Source: Nothopassalora personata (lineage: Eukaryota; Ascomycota; Dothideomycetes; Mycosphaerellales; Mycosphaerellaceae). From it: a stretch of 64,000 nucleotides of DNA. The DNA lies in contig CM066289.1 of the NCBI GenBank assembly GCA_033816765.1, positions 2,480,001 to 2,544,000 on the forward strand, in the 5' to 3' direction. The translations under genes were made by a program, and so were the position numbers. Position 1 is the first letter of the stretch. Each line of letters starts with the position of its first letter. Below are positions 29,195 through 40,150 of this stretch, one piece after another. The notes beneath the pieces are model-generated. The model searched no databases, was not told the origin of the DNA, and saw only the letters and a program-made list of their open reading frames with translations.

Positions 29195-31246
29195 CTATGC
29201 GTTTCCCGAACCGCCGCCGGTGTTATTGCCGTTGCGTCGGTTGGTGCTTGGGTTGTAGCCTGGCGCGTATGGACGCCGGCTAACGTCCTTCAGTGGGCAC
29301 TGGTCGTAGTCGACACGGCGGTGACCCACTTCCTCGCACTTCATGCATTTGTTCTGATCAATGCACTCTTGCGCCTTGGCAGCATCCAGTGGCTGCAGGT
29401 GCTGGTACTTCTGCGGACGGTCGGCCCACTTGGTCTTGGAGTTGGGGTTGGCAGGAGCGTCAGTGCTTCCACCTCTACCTCCACCTGTGGCACCGTCCTT
29501 CTTGTCGTCGTTGCCCTTAGTGTTCTTGGGCTTGTCAGCGGACTGCTTCTTGTGCTTGAGGTCGTACTGCTCGAACTTGTCCTCATAAGTGTACAGCGCA
29601 GACACGACCTGATCAAGGGTCATGTTGGCCGTGTTCTCACTCATGATGCGGTTGTCGTATCTCGCGTTCAGCTTGCGCAGCAGGAAGTCCTTCTCAAGCT
29701 TCTTGTCGGCAGCACCGGCGTCCAGGTTGACAATGTCTGCGTTCTCGCGGAAGATAGGGTAGAACTCGCTGAACTTCTGCTTCTCGCCCTGGTCCAGTGT
29801 AGTGAGCTTGGTCATAGCAGTGGCGTGCGCATTGCGAGTGCCGTAGCGGGCTGCCAGATCGTCCATCATGTCATCAACCGAGGCGTAAGCTGGTGTCGTG
29901 CCGCTTGTGACCTTGGTGAGACTGGGAATCTTGGAGTCGACATACTTCCAGGCTGAGTTCTTGAGCCAGCTTTGGACATTCTGCAGTGAAGCCGTGACAG
30001 TGCGGTACTTGGACGCTGCCAGCCTGGCTTCGGCGGCACGCTGCCACTCTTCGAACTTAATGCCCTTCTCATCCAGTGGGTCGAACTCCTTCGGTGCCTT
30101 CGGCTCACTTGACGACTTAATGCCAGTGGTCATCGTGGAGTCGTATGTGGTGTAGCGGGACTGCGGCTCCTTGCTCTTCGAGCCCTTCTTCTTGGACTTA
30201 GAATTCTTGCGCTTGCTGCCACGACGGTGACCGCGCTCGTCATCGCTGTCGGAGGATTCGGAGTCGGAGGAGTCTGATGATGGGTTGTCGTCTTCTCCAG
30301 TCGGCTTTGGCTTGTTGCCATTGCGACGACGCTCCAGCGACTCCTCGGATTCGGTGCGTGGAGGTGGTGACTCCTTGCGTGAGTCCTTGCGTTGCTTGGA
30401 TCGCCCACGCTTCTCACGTCTCTCCTTTTCCTTCTTCTCAAGCTCCTCGATGCGCTTCTCAGCATCAACAAGCTTAGCCTCAGCTGCCTTGCACTGGGTG
30501 CGATACAGCTTCCTCGCTTCCATGGTCGTGGCCAACTCGGCTTTGACCTTGTCCAGCTCATCCGGGTCGATAATGACTTTGTCGGTGTGCTTCGCAAGTT
30601 CTGCCTTCAGCTTGTCCACCTCAGCTTGTCTCTGGTCTGCTTCAGCTTGTGCAGTACCAGCTTCGTCCTCGAGTCGATCCATCTGCTCCTTCGCATCCTT
30701 GGCCTTGCGAATATTGATGCGGTTAGCGAGTTGGAGAGCCTCAATAGTCTTGTGTGCTCGTCGGTGGTCGGACTCGATGTCGACAAGGATCTTGTGGACC
30801 TCCTCAGGGTAGTCGTTGACTCGCTTCTTGAGCTTCTCCGAGCTTAGCCCATTGAGAGACTCGAAGGTGTCTTGAAACTGGTCAACAGTGACCCTCCTCT
30901 TCTTCGCACCTGGAGCAAGAGCCTCGCTCTCATCCTCAGTAATGTCCTCGATGTACTCATCCCCACACAGGTCAGCCAAGTTGAGCTCGGTCTCAACATC
31001 CTCCTCCTCGATCTCTTGGAGTCGGTCGAAGACCTTCTTGTGCTGCTTGTGGTAGGTGTTGTCTTCAGCCGTCAGCTGCTTCAGAACCTCCTCTTCTCTG
31101 CCTTGAGTCTGTGTCGCATCGCCGTTTGCGTTGTTTGTCGCGTCGGGGGGTAGGACGAAGAGGGAGGATCTGGTGATGTTCGCGCGATGTACGCGGCGGT
31201 CAGTAGTCGCCATGTCGTCGTCGTTATTGTTGTTCTTTCTCGCCAT
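29195..31246 (-). CDS. gag: Gag polyprotein of element E
   Basis: 683 residues. Residues about 40-290 are acidic and coiled-coil rich (QANRINIRK-type heptads, AELAKHTDKV, EKRIEELEKKEKE). A basic/Ser-rich linker follows (about 290-380), then a gag domain (FDPLDEKGIKFEEWQRAAEA ... LLRKLNARYDN). The C-terminal knuckle is unusual, CMKCEEVGHRRVDYDQC, giving C-X2-C-X4-H-X7-C rather than X4. The ATG at 31246 is 159 nt inside the 5' LTR. It is unrelated in its N-terminal half to the Gag of C and D. The stop at 29195 lies two codons after the slippery site. Confidence 0.88.
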   Translation of the reverse strand: MARKNNNNDDDMATTDRRVHRANITRSSLFVLPPDATNNANGDATQTQGREEEVLKQLTAEDNTYHKQHKKVFDRLQEIEEEDVETELNLADLCGDEYIEDITEDESEALAPGAKKRRVTVDQFQDTFESLNGLSSEKLKKRVNDYPEEVHKILVDIESDHRRAHKTIEALQLANRINIRKAKDAKEQMDRLEDEAGTAQAEADQRQAEVDKLKAELAKHTDKVIIDPDELDKVKAELATTMEARKLYRTQCKAAEAKLVDAEKRIEELEKKEKERREKRGRSKQRKDSRKESPPPRTESEESLERRRNGNKPKPTGEDDNPSSDSSDSESSDSDDERGHRRGSKRKNSKSKKKGSKSKEPQSRYTTYDSTMTTGIKSSSEPKAPKEFDPLDEKGIKFEEWQRAAEARLAASKYRTVTASLQNVQSWLKNSAWKYVDSKIPSLTKVTSGTTPAYASVDDMMDDLAARYGTRNAHATAMTKLTTLDQGEKQKFSEFYPIFRENADIVNLDAGAADKKLEKDFLLRKLNARYDNRIMSENTANMTLDQVVSALYTYEDKFEQYDLKHKKQSADKPKNTKGNDDKKDGATGGGRGGSTDAPANPNSKTKWADRPQKYQHLQPLDAAKAQECIDQNKCMKCEEVGHRRVDYDQCPLKDVSRRPYAPGYNPSTNRRNGNNTGGGSGNA
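29201..29207 (-). promoter_or_regulatory. -1 ribosomal frameshift heptamer, element E
   Basis: The - strand reads G GGA AAC in the gag frame, followed by one codon and the gag stop. A -1 shift enters the pol frame with no intervening stop. GGGAAAC is a canonical X XXY YYZ heptamer. Confidence 0.75.
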
Positions 31247-31392
31247 CAGCTGTCGTGTTAGCCTTGGACTTACTCAAGGTGCGACTCGATTTGAGTCTGG
31301 CACCTAATATCTCAGCACTCCTAGGTGCTGTCGCGTTTGCTTATGCGATCTCCCGATCGCAGCTTCTCGTGTCTTTCTACACGTTGGTAATG

Positions 31393-31404
31393 GTCTATTC
31401 GAAG
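31393..31404 (-). promoter_or_regulatory. Element E primer-binding site, self-priming type
   Basis: The - strand reads CTTCGAATAGAC next to the 5' LTR. TCGAATAGAC is complementary over 10 bp to the LTR at 31447-31456, placing the transcript start about 52 nt from the LTR inner end. Confidence 0.6.
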
Positions 31405-31568
31405 TGTCACAAGCAGGTGCAAGCACGTGGTCGGATAAGGTACAAGTCGAATAGACGGTCTATCTAAGAGAGGCGCGGAGGGCGCGAGGTAGATATACAC
31501 GCGCCAAGCCCTCGGGCCGGCTTAGTCAGCGGCGCGCGCGGGATCCACGCACGTGCGCGCGGGTCCAA
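31405..31568 (-). repeat. Element E right LTR (5' LTR), truncated
   Basis: Identical to 24181-24344, but the terminal 28 bp ending GTGACA are missing. Element B sequence (AATGTTATAGG) follows directly. Confidence 0.85.
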
Positions 31569-34105
31569 AATGTTATAGGGGCCCCGGATAAACCGAACGG
31601 ACATACTAGCCACTCCTATAGACCGAATCTAGTTCGAAAAGCCGTCTTATACTCTTCGCCTCGAGCTATCTGAAGGTAGTAGAATGCGGTAATAACGTTA
31701 ACCTTCGTAATCTATCTAGCGCCCGTTAGGTTCCGAATAGTTTCCGGGATTAATAGTAGCGGATAACGGTCCTACTTAGTAATCGAGTTCAATGCTCTAT
31801 AATTATAGTAGAACCTAAGGCCTCCCCCGGGCTTCCTTACGAACAAGACGGGAGCCGCCGCTTCTAAGGTAGAAGGGCGAATGTAACCCTTACGCTATAG
31901 TTCCGTTAGTAACTTCCGGAGGACAAGTAGCTCGTCTTTAGACATACTATAGAGCGGTCCCTAGGGCAATGATTCCGGGCTTCCGTCGGCTTTCGTCCGT
32001 ATCTCGATCTTATAGTTAAGGTCGCCGCGGTGCGGAGCTAGCTTATTAGCTTCCCTAGTGGAAAACAGCGGTAACATATCCTAAAGTTCTAGAGGCAAGC
32101 CCTTCTTAAGTTCCTCTCGCGTAGGCGGCTCCTTCTTACTAAGGGCTTTCTTAATATCTTCTACGGTTACCGCGGCAATCGTAGCGAAACGCTTACCCGA
32201 TTCGTGTTCTTCGTAGTTACGTCCTTCGGGTACCTATTTCTTTACTAAGCTATAGTAGTACCGGCGCTTTTTAGGCGTAGTCCGGATCTAGTTATGCGCC
32301 TTCTACGGGTTCCCTAGGATTATAGGGAAGTCTAGATTAGGCACGACGTAAGCATAAACTACCTAGTAGATCCCGGCAGTTTCTATACGGAAGGCGACTA
32401 CTCCTTCGATTAAGTTCCGCATCGCCTTCGTAAACCCTATAGCCTTACGGCTCTCGTTACTAACATACGTAAGACCGAGGTCTTTCGCTAGGTCTCCGTT
32501 AATTATAGCGTAGTATATGTATCCTTTATTGATAAGGGTAAACGTTCCGTAACTTTCGTTTAGGAGTACGTCGGTATATACAAGATTCCTATTTATAGAA
32601 CTCTTAACTGCGTTCTACCCCTTTACTAGTGCTTCTTTATCTCCTAGTTCTAGCTTTCGACTAGGAGCTAGTCTTTTCCTATCTCTTCGGGATCCGACTT
32701 AAACCCGTCGTCCTCTAGGATCGGCGCGACCGAGGCCGTATTAATCCTAGTGGGATTAACTACTACGGCGTACGGGCATTCCTTTACTCGATGTCCGCTC
32801 GCTCTATAGCGGAAGTAGAGCTATTCTTAGCGCCTACGATCCCTCTCCGCGGTGTCTACCTATTTTACTCTCTACCTCCCTTCATCCTCCTTCCGATCTC
32901 TACGACTTCTAGAGCGGCCTCCGCTTATCCGGGTTAGTGCTATAATAGTGTCGCTATCGGTATTAACCTAGCTACTAGCCGTTCTCGTAAAAGAATGGGT
33001 AGTAACTATAGCGGTCGCACTAGAGTCCTTATTATTGTCCTTCTACCTCTTATAGGCTATTTTAAACTGGTCCGTGTCCTCGAGGTTAGTTATAATCCGT
33101 TCGACCTCCCCCGTAAACTCGTAGTAGTCCTCCTTCTTCGGTATAGCCGCCGTGTACATCCGAACGGGGTTCGAGAAGGTGTTACGTAAGTAACTAATCT
33201 TCGCGTCGTCGCTCTAGTTCTCTCCGCCGGCGCTTAGTAGGAGTCCGTCGAATTTTATCTAGTAATCGTGCTAAGGTTAACCGTTCGCATGTTTAATCTT
33301 AGTAAGCTACTCTAGGGCCTTAGCGCGCTCGTTGCTATTACCGAAGACTTTCCCGAGTTACGTAAAGAAAGTAACGGGGTCCTTCCTAAGTTCGCCGTCT
33401 CCCTTATCCTAGAAGTGCCGCATCCTAGTACGCTCTCTCGCTAGTAAGGTATCGTTAATCGCGTCCTAGTAATACTCCTTAGAGAGCGTCGGTTTTAGGG
33501 CGGATCGCACCCTAAAAGAGCTCTTTAACCTTAAGAAGTAATCGCGGAATGTCTCTACCTTACCGTCCTAGGAAGGGGGGTTCTAACCTCTAGGACCCGA
33601 TAGTTCTTCTCTAGTACGCGGCGAGGGCGCGGCGGCGTTTAGTGTCTATAGTAGCTGTCTTATTAGGTTACTAGTAGTCGTCTTATTATAAACTAGTAGC
33701 GAGACTATAGGTATTAACTAACGTCGAGCGTCTTCCGATTCTTTTAAAGCGGCGCGCGTTATAATTAACTCGGCTTGTATCTCTTCCTATCGCTAGTATA
33801 GTTACTAAAGCATAAGTTAGAAGTTTTTATTCGGGGTACTAGTCCCGGGGTTCTTACTACCCGGCGACGTTATTACGTATCCCGTGTCACGGGCCCGGCC
33901 CGGCGACCCGGCGACGGCCCGCGTATCCGTTAAACCTTAATGAGTAGCGAACAATCTACGGACCCCGGTCCGTAGATACTGCCTTTTACGCGCCGGTGGC
34001 GCAATCGGTCACTTTGCCTTTTACTATTCGCACGTGATTAGCTAACCGTTACATCCCGTCTCTTTAATAGTAGGTACCTAGCTAATTCGAATGGATCGAA
34101 CTTAA
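31569..34105 (-). pseudogene. Element B gag, protease and RT N-terminal part
   Basis: On the - strand: gag about 33950-32700, with a mutated knuckle near 32780-32830 (Tyr at a Cys position, GHRVKEC intact), a protease region about 32600-32400, and RT from about 32000 down to 31569 (WLVCPFGLSGAPITF). RT then continues at 24180 beyond element E. RIP-type TAG/TAA codons occur throughout. Confidence 0.7.
34095..34105 (-). promoter_or_regulatory. Element B primer-binding site, self-priming type
   Basis: TAAGTTCGAT read on the - strand beside the 5' LTR is complementary over 10 bp to the LTR at 34153-34162. Confidence 0.55.
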
Positions 34106-34267
34106 TGTTACGGGTAAACGACGTATACACTAAAGTTCTATAAAGTTTATAATAAGTTCGATATAGAAGAAAGGGGAAGTTACATACTATCCGAAGAAAA
34201 GGTGTCGGAAAGTAATCCAAACGTATAGGCGTAGCCTATGCTAAGAAACAGGGGCCCGCCCCTTACA
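34106..34267 (-). repeat. Element B right LTR (5' LTR)
   Basis: 162 bp, TGTTACGGG...CCTTACA, matching 12756-12917. It is followed by the CTAGC duplication at 34268-34272. Confidence 0.9.
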
Positions 34268-34480
34268 CTAGCCAACTTAAGAATTTATAATGTATTCTAT
34301 ATATCCCTCCTCGAGCCGTACGCGGGCAGCGAGAAGGATAGAGGCACTATAGCCCTCGCTAATAAGGACGGGAAATATAAAGTAGAGGTAGTACTAGGAA
34401 AGTATAAGCATAAGGGTAAGGTGTAGTACCTAGTACGATAGAAGGGCTAGCTAGAAGATTACGATAGCTAGGAGCTAGTA
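34268..34480 (+). pseudogene. Element A pol C-terminus with chromodomain
   Basis: Reads NLRIYNVFYISLLEPY, then a chromodomain (KYKVEVVLGKYKHKGKV) with TAG codons at Trp/Gln positions. It is the continuation of the integrase broken at 12755. Confidence 0.75.
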
Positions 34481-34490
34481 TAAGGACTCG

Positions 34491-34700
34491 CGAATGCTAC
34501 GCGTATAGTAGCCAAATATAAGGCGTTAGCGAAGACGGTATAAGCCGGCGGAAGGATCCGCGAAGGCTACGTACATAGTAGCCGAATATAAGGCGTTAGC
34601 GAAGACGGTATAAGCCGGCGGAAGGATCCGCGAAGGCTACGCGTATAGTAGCCGAATATAAGGTGCCTACGAAGGTAGTGTAAGGCGCTAAAACAAGGGC
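34491..34700 (+). repeat. Three 70-bp tandem repeats
   Basis: Units begin at 34491, 34561 and 34631. The first two are almost identical and the third diverges in its last third. Seventy is not a multiple of three, so the repeat shifts any reading frame. It lies just past the chromodomain of element A. Confidence 0.85.
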
Positions 34701-36292
34701 ATAGGTTATGCATTTAGGCCTTAACCCTCCGGTAGCTAGATATAAGGACCTCTACCCCGATAGTAAACTTAGCTACAACTAGTATAGAAGACACTAACCT
34801 ATAGTGTCTTCTATCGGACTAAAAGGCTTGCTTACTTAGTCGAGTAAACACTCCCGATAGTAATAACATTAGAGAGGGAGGTAAGGAGAGAGAAGAGTAG
34901 AGAGAAGAGTATTTATTTTAAAAATAAACTTTTATAGGCGTACTACGGCGCTACGTAGATAGAACATAGGCGCGTAGTAGGCGGCTAATATACGCGGAGC
35001 GCGCGATTACTCGTTATTATTATCCTTATTATCCTCCTTATTATACTCGCCCCGTAGGGCTAGTAGTAAGAAGGCCCTATCGGCCGTAGTAGTATCGATG
35101 TTTCTAGCCTATAGGAACTATAACTACGGTTAGTATAGGACACGTATACGACACGTAGGTTACTTACCGCACGGCCGAGCTCGAAGAGCCTATTAAGGGC
35201 CCTATTCTACTCTTACTATAGAACTACGGACGTAGTAGCGGCGGCGGAGGAGGGGGTAGTAGTAGTAGAGGCGCCGGCGAAGCGTACGCGGGTGTCCCCT
35301 ATACGCTTATTCTTATAGGTAGAGAACTGCCTCTTAGCCTAGGAGGAGGTTAGCCGATTTATATAGGGAGCGATAGTACGCTGTATACGGCAAGCGTAGG
35401 GAGCGCTAGCGAGGCGTAGCACTTACCTCTAGGATCTACTCGCCTAGCTAGGCGTAGAGCTCGTACTACTAGTCTAGAGCATCCTACTCTTATTTAGTAA
35501 TAGGGTTACTAAGCCCCTAGATAAGCTTATCGCGCTAGGCGCGAGCGGCGCGTAGGCGAGCTACTAGCTACGCGATAGCGACGCTAGTATTACTAACGTA
35601 GGAGTACCTAATGTCTCTATAGCGCCTATACTTCTTAAGTAACTCGCCGGTAGTAATACTATTATACGTATCCTACTTATCTACTATACTATTAGTAAGC
35701 GTATCGTAAGCGAAGAGCGTAGCAAATACTTACTAGCTACGAAGTATAGTAGATAGCGTATACACATCTTAATATCGGTACCTAGGCGCCTAGCTAGTAA
35801 GGACTTAGGGGTCTACGGCCCTAGTACGCTAAACTTACGCTTCGCTAGCGTATCTAGTACGTCGAGCGCGCTAGACATCTATACTCGTAGTGCTAGTAAT
35901 AGTATTAGTAGTACTAATAGGCCCCCTATAAGGGCCTCCTAGCGGAGCTAGTCTTAGATAGCTTCCTCTAAAGCTATAGTAGTGCTAGCGGGTCGCTAGG
36001 TAGTCGCTAGCGAGGAGCTAGTAGATCGCTAGTAGTGCGGGTGTAGTACGCTACGAGAACGTAGTATAAGGGAAAAAGAAGAAAAGGAGGGAGAGGGTAC
36101 GCTTCTTAAACCCTCGAGTTAGTTAACCCGGTAACTATAACTTTATACCTACCTATACTACGATAACGACACGTACGAGACCCGTAGGCGGGTCGTATAG
36201 CAACGGAATCTACGAGAAGTAGATAGATTACTTATATAGAAATCTCCTAAAGCCGCGAGCTAAGGGTAGCTCGGCCTAGAAGGGGAGGCAGT
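34701..36292. other. Element A 3' region with a possible degraded antisense frame
   Basis: RIP-mutated DNA between the pol end and the 3' LTR. On the - strand around 35000-35500 there are frames open except for TAG/TAA (for example KNKRIGDTRVRFAGASTTTT), consistent with a former gene antisense to pol, the position where C and D have theirs. I see no convincing cysteine cluster. The polypurine tract lies at about 36278-36290. Confidence 0.3.
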
Positions 36293-36490
36293 TGTAAGGG
36301 TAGCCTATAGCTAACCCTTATATGTAATGCGGCTATGCCCGACTTAGCATGCCGCACGTAACGCGTATACGTACACTAGGAGACGCGTATAGCGTCGATA
36401 GAAGAAAGTAAGCTTTAGTTCATCTACGATTAGAAGATCGTAGGCGTGCTATACATTACGACATCCCCTTATAGCCTTACGGCCCTAATA
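36293..36490 (+). repeat. Element A 3' LTR
   Basis: 198 bp, partner of 5617-5814. The self-primer match AAGCTTTAG is at 36410-36418. Confidence 0.85.
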
Positions 36491-39400
36491 ACTGCCTCCC
36501 GGTAATAGAGCATCTTATCGAATAAGGCCCATTCTATTAGTAATAGCTTAATACTAACCCTAATTAAGGTAAGCCGTTCTAGAGTAATCCGGCTACCTCG
36601 CTTAATACTTAAGAATTTCTTAGTAAAGTACTTCCCGTTAAACGGACCTTGTTCTTTAGGCATCTTAGACTCTAGGTATAGTGCCCTACGCTTCTATTCT
36701 ATATCTCCCTTAACTTGTAATTCTAGGCGCTCGTAAACGCTCGCGTCTACTAGCTTCTTCTTATCCGCCTTACGCTTATACATCGTAAAGACCTATAGTA
36801 TCCTAATGTTAGCTATATGTTAGCCTACTTACTACTTCCGTCCCTAAGTATTTAATAGAGATTACCTTAAGATCTTAGAGGGCTAATCCCCTTAAACTAA
36901 ATAAACGTTAGTAATAGAATCTCCCTTAAACGCGCCTATTCTAATTTCTATAACTCGTTCCTTTATTCTAGTACTCTTAAGCAATCCTAATAAGTAAGCT
37001 AAATAGTTACTAGGCGTTAGAGCCTTGCCGGGTTCCTATAGATGCGTCGTGTCTTCCTATAGATACGTCGTGTTATGGTCGTATCCGTTTTCCTTACTAT
37101 AGCTATTTACCGGCCCCGGGACTAGTAAATTAAAGTCTAAGGTTTCTCCGAGATAGTGCGAGAACCTTACTAATTTTATTAAATCCGGCTTTAGTAAGTT
37201 ACCGGTAGGTTAAGCGCCGTAAATTAACCTACCCTTCTATTTCCCGACGCTTTTAATAGTTCTTAAAGGGTCTTACACCTGTCCGAGCTAACTAGGGTAG
37301 TAAATATAATACTTTTACCTTTACGGCTAGTAATAGTCCCCTCCTACGAACTATTATCGTAGTTACGGGTAGTAAGCCGTACCTCACGGGCCTACGGACG
37401 TCCTAGGATTATTAGTAAGTTTAGATCCGAGGAGATAAATATGTCTACCTAGTAGTAAACCCTAAATACCTAAACATCTAAATTGCCTATAACACCTTTA
37501 AACTAGGCCCGCCCTCTAGCACCTCGAAAGGTAAGCTAAGCACTCGACATTACTAGTAACCTAAACCTATAAGCGTTCCTCTAGCCGATAATATTTACCT
37601 TAGAACCCTTATTAATTAGGTACCTAATCTAGTTCTTATTTATCCTAAACTCTGCTACTATCTAAGGACTAGGGACTATAGTAAAGTTGTTAAGAACACT
37701 AGAGAGCCCGATTTTCTTAACGTCCTTATATAGCTTAGTAGTAGGGACCGTACCTTTAGAGTAAAGTATAGTTAAATATACTCCGATATACTAGGCCTAA
37801 CTATCTTCGCGGAAGACCTCCTTATTATACTTAGGCTTATCTTTATAGGTAACTACTTGTCTAGTGCGAACCTTAGGGTTCTTTCCTATAAGGCGTCGTA
37901 CTATAGCGAGCTTCTCCTAAAGAGCGGGGGTGTTAGTAACGCGACCGAAGAGGGTAGCCTCGAACTAGCGACTATATTGAAACTAATCCTAGGCATTTAC
38001 ATTAGGAAACGTCGTCTAGAGGATCTAGTTAATCTAGTAGATAACACCTTCTTCCTTTATAACTAGGCTATTACCGGCTAAACTATATTGTCGGACGTAG
38101 TTATTAATCCTTATAGTCTTAGTATTCTATATATGCTTCCTTTATGCGAAGGGGGCGTTTACGGGACTAACGGGCATATCCTTAGGCAGTCCTTTACTAG
38201 TATCGTTCCCTAGTTCGTTTACTTAGGCATTATATTCCCTTCCTAGGGTTACCCCGGATTTAGCTAATAATTAAGTTTCGATTATTCAAGTATTAACTTC
38301 GTTAATTATTTTAACCTCCTACTAGTTAATCTTAGCTTACCGAATCTCCTATTCTAATTAAAGGCGAACTTTCTTAGTAGCCTTAGCTCGGGCTCGTAGA
38401 TCCTAGGCTAAGGACCGGGTCCTCGGGTACGGATTCTTTAGAATGCCTACGGGTGCCTTCCCTTTTACTTTATTAGACTACATAGGATAGGTAGATACCT
38501 CGTTAAGCTCGCCTAAGTCGATCGCCTACTCCGCTTCACTTTCTCTAAATAAGACCTAATATATCCTAGTAGCCTTCTCCGTTTAGCTAGACCGTACGTC
38601 CTAAGGGCTATACTCTATTAAATGCCTAAAGTTAGGAGGGGGCTTAGAATAATTAGGAGGCGTGACCTTTATTACCCTAGTGTAGTCCCTACCTATCTAT
38701 TACTTACGTAGTGCGGGAATTTTATACTAGTTATTAAACTCGATCGGCCTATAATGTTCTTCGAGTAGAGGGAGCATATAGAGCAGTTTCGGTTTACTAT
38801 AATCCCTCCGAAAGTTAAATTTAGTAGGACGCGGATCGCCTTCTTTCCCTAGATACTACTAGTTGTTCGGGGCGAGGTATACGTAGCCCCGGGATATTAA
38901 GGACCTTATCGCCCTATAATTACTAGCCTAGTACTTCGAACTACTATAGTTATAGTAACAACTATCTATCGCTTTAGACTGTTCGCGATTCTAGGATAGG
39001 GGACGCTATATTACGTAAACCTATATCTTAGTGTCTAGGTCGTGCCTCTCCGGTTATATAGAGCGTTAATTCTCGCTCGGGTAGAAGGAACCCGCGTCCG
39101 CGACGCGACCGCGCTAGTATGCACGTATGTTCATTTTAGCTACCTTCTAGATTAGGTTATTATTAATAATAGTCCTAGAGGTAGCCTTCTTAAGCGTATT
39201 AATCTTAGGCTTAAGGCGCGGCATTTACTTTACGACTAAGCGGTATAGCTAAGGTAAAGTAAGAGGGAAATCTATATATATAGCTTTCTATCCCTCTTTA
39301 CTATCTACGATACTAGTAGCTTTATCGAGGATCCTCTAAAAGTCCCTAAATTTCTTAGGCTACTTTAGGTAAAGCCCGTAAGCCTTATAGACCGCTTTCG

Positions 39401-40150
39401 CGACTGCCTCTAGTAATCCCTAAAGAAGGAGGCAACTCCGGGAGCTATTATCTAAATCCTTAGGTTTAATTAGGTTACTTAAGGATACAAATAGGTGCAT
39501 GAATTTCTTTACGTACTATTCTTTAGGCCTCTTACCTTACTACGCCCTAACAATCTCCTTAAGATATTCCCGACTCCCTAACATCGAGTAGGCGTTAAAC
39601 CTTAAGAACTCTAATAAGAACGCCCTCCTAAAACGTGCCTTGTTAGTAAGCTACCTAGGTAGTCTTATAACTATACGTCGGATAGTAGTTTCGCAATTGC
39701 GCTTAAACCTACCCTAGAAATTATCCTTCTTAATAGATGCCCGAGGCGGATACTAGTCTATTAGGTTACTAAATCGCTCCTAGAACTTAGTAGCATTAGT
39801 GCTATTAAAGAACGGATTCTTAGCACCTCCTAGAGGTAGAAAGCGAGGGCTAGCGTTTTCTATTACTACTACTAATCGTCTAAAGAGGGCAGTTATAGCA
39901 TCTATCCTAATTATACTATTCGTTCCTACACCTATACCTAATTTAGCGGCGTTAGTCCCGCTTCTCCCTTCTTTACTAGATTTAGGTATTTCCCCTTCCT
40001 CCGATTCCTCTATCCCCTTATTAGGAATAGAGTCCCTATAGACCCCTTCTATTTTCGTAGGGTTTATAGGTTGCTCGTAGCCTCTACCTATATCGGTAAA
40101 GGTGCTAAGTTTTTCTAGTAATGTAGCCGTATCTATTATTACGTAGTGCT
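36491..40150 (-). pseudogene. Element F: RIP-degraded gag-protease-pol remnant, truncated
   Basis: On the - strand: a gag domain around 39900-39050 (KKFMHLFVSLSNLIKPKDLDN, with TAG at Gln/Trp sites), a retroviral-type aspartyl protease around 37650-37350 (YLINKGSKVNII, ILGRP), and a pol linker ending near 36491 (LLLIEWALFDKMLYYREAV). RT, RNase H and integrase are absent: the sequence stops at the 3' LTR of element A and does not continue on A's other side. The family differs from A-E in the protease and linker. Confidence 0.6.

Larger units (their letters stand above)
24181..31568 (-). mobile_element. Element E: Ty3/Gypsy retrotransposon, nearly complete, with clipped 5' LTR
   Basis: The - strand element encodes intact gag and pol. 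The 3' LTR is 24181-24372 (192 bp, TGTCAC...GTGACA). The 5' LTR at 31405-31568 is identical over its length but lacks the outer 28 bp. The complement of CTACCCCCCCC (24373-24383) is the polypurine tract. The left flank ends GCTAG, the likely target duplication. The matching copy on the right is gone together with the LTR end, a deletion of about 33 bp. Host RT codons of element B resume directly on the other side. There is no RIP. Confidence 0.9.
12756..34267 (-). mobile_element. Element B: RIP-degraded chromovirus carrying elements D and E
   Basis: Paired 162-bp LTRs (12756-12917, 34106-34267) and the duplication CTAGC delimit a - strand element inserted into A between integrase and chromodomain. 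Its left LTR starts TATTACGGG where the right starts TGTTACGGG, a RIP-type change. The complement of CTACCCCCCC next to the left LTR is the polypurine tract. Remnants in - orientation: gag about 32700-33950, protease about 32400-32600, RT 31569-32100 continuing at 24180-23800 across element E, RNase H, integrase, and a chromodomain near 21460-21620. Element D lies in the 3' untranslated region. Confidence 0.9.
5617..36490 (+). mobile_element. Element A: RIP-degraded Ty3/Gypsy chromovirus, split by elements C and B
   Basis: Two 198-bp LTRs (5617-5814 and 36293-36490) bound + strand remnants of gag, protease, RT, RNase H, integrase and, after the B insertion, a chromodomain. CA and TG are nearly absent and TA is abundant, so CAG/TGG codons read TAG and Cys/His codons read TAC/TAT. 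The polypurine stretch AGAAGGGGAGGC lies just before the 3' LTR, fixing the + orientation. A primer-binding site follows the 5' LTR. No 5-bp duplication is seen at the ends: 5612-5616 TAGAC versus 36491-36495 ACTGC. One flank has therefore probably been rearranged. Element C sits in gag and element B between integrase and chromodomain, each with its own duplication. Confidence 0.85.

Noticed and set aside
36283..36500. MITE with GGGAGGCAGTT inverted ends
   Set aside because: The inner part is the 198-bp 3' LTR of element A; the outer purine stretch is its polypurine tract and the right-hand match is fortuitous.
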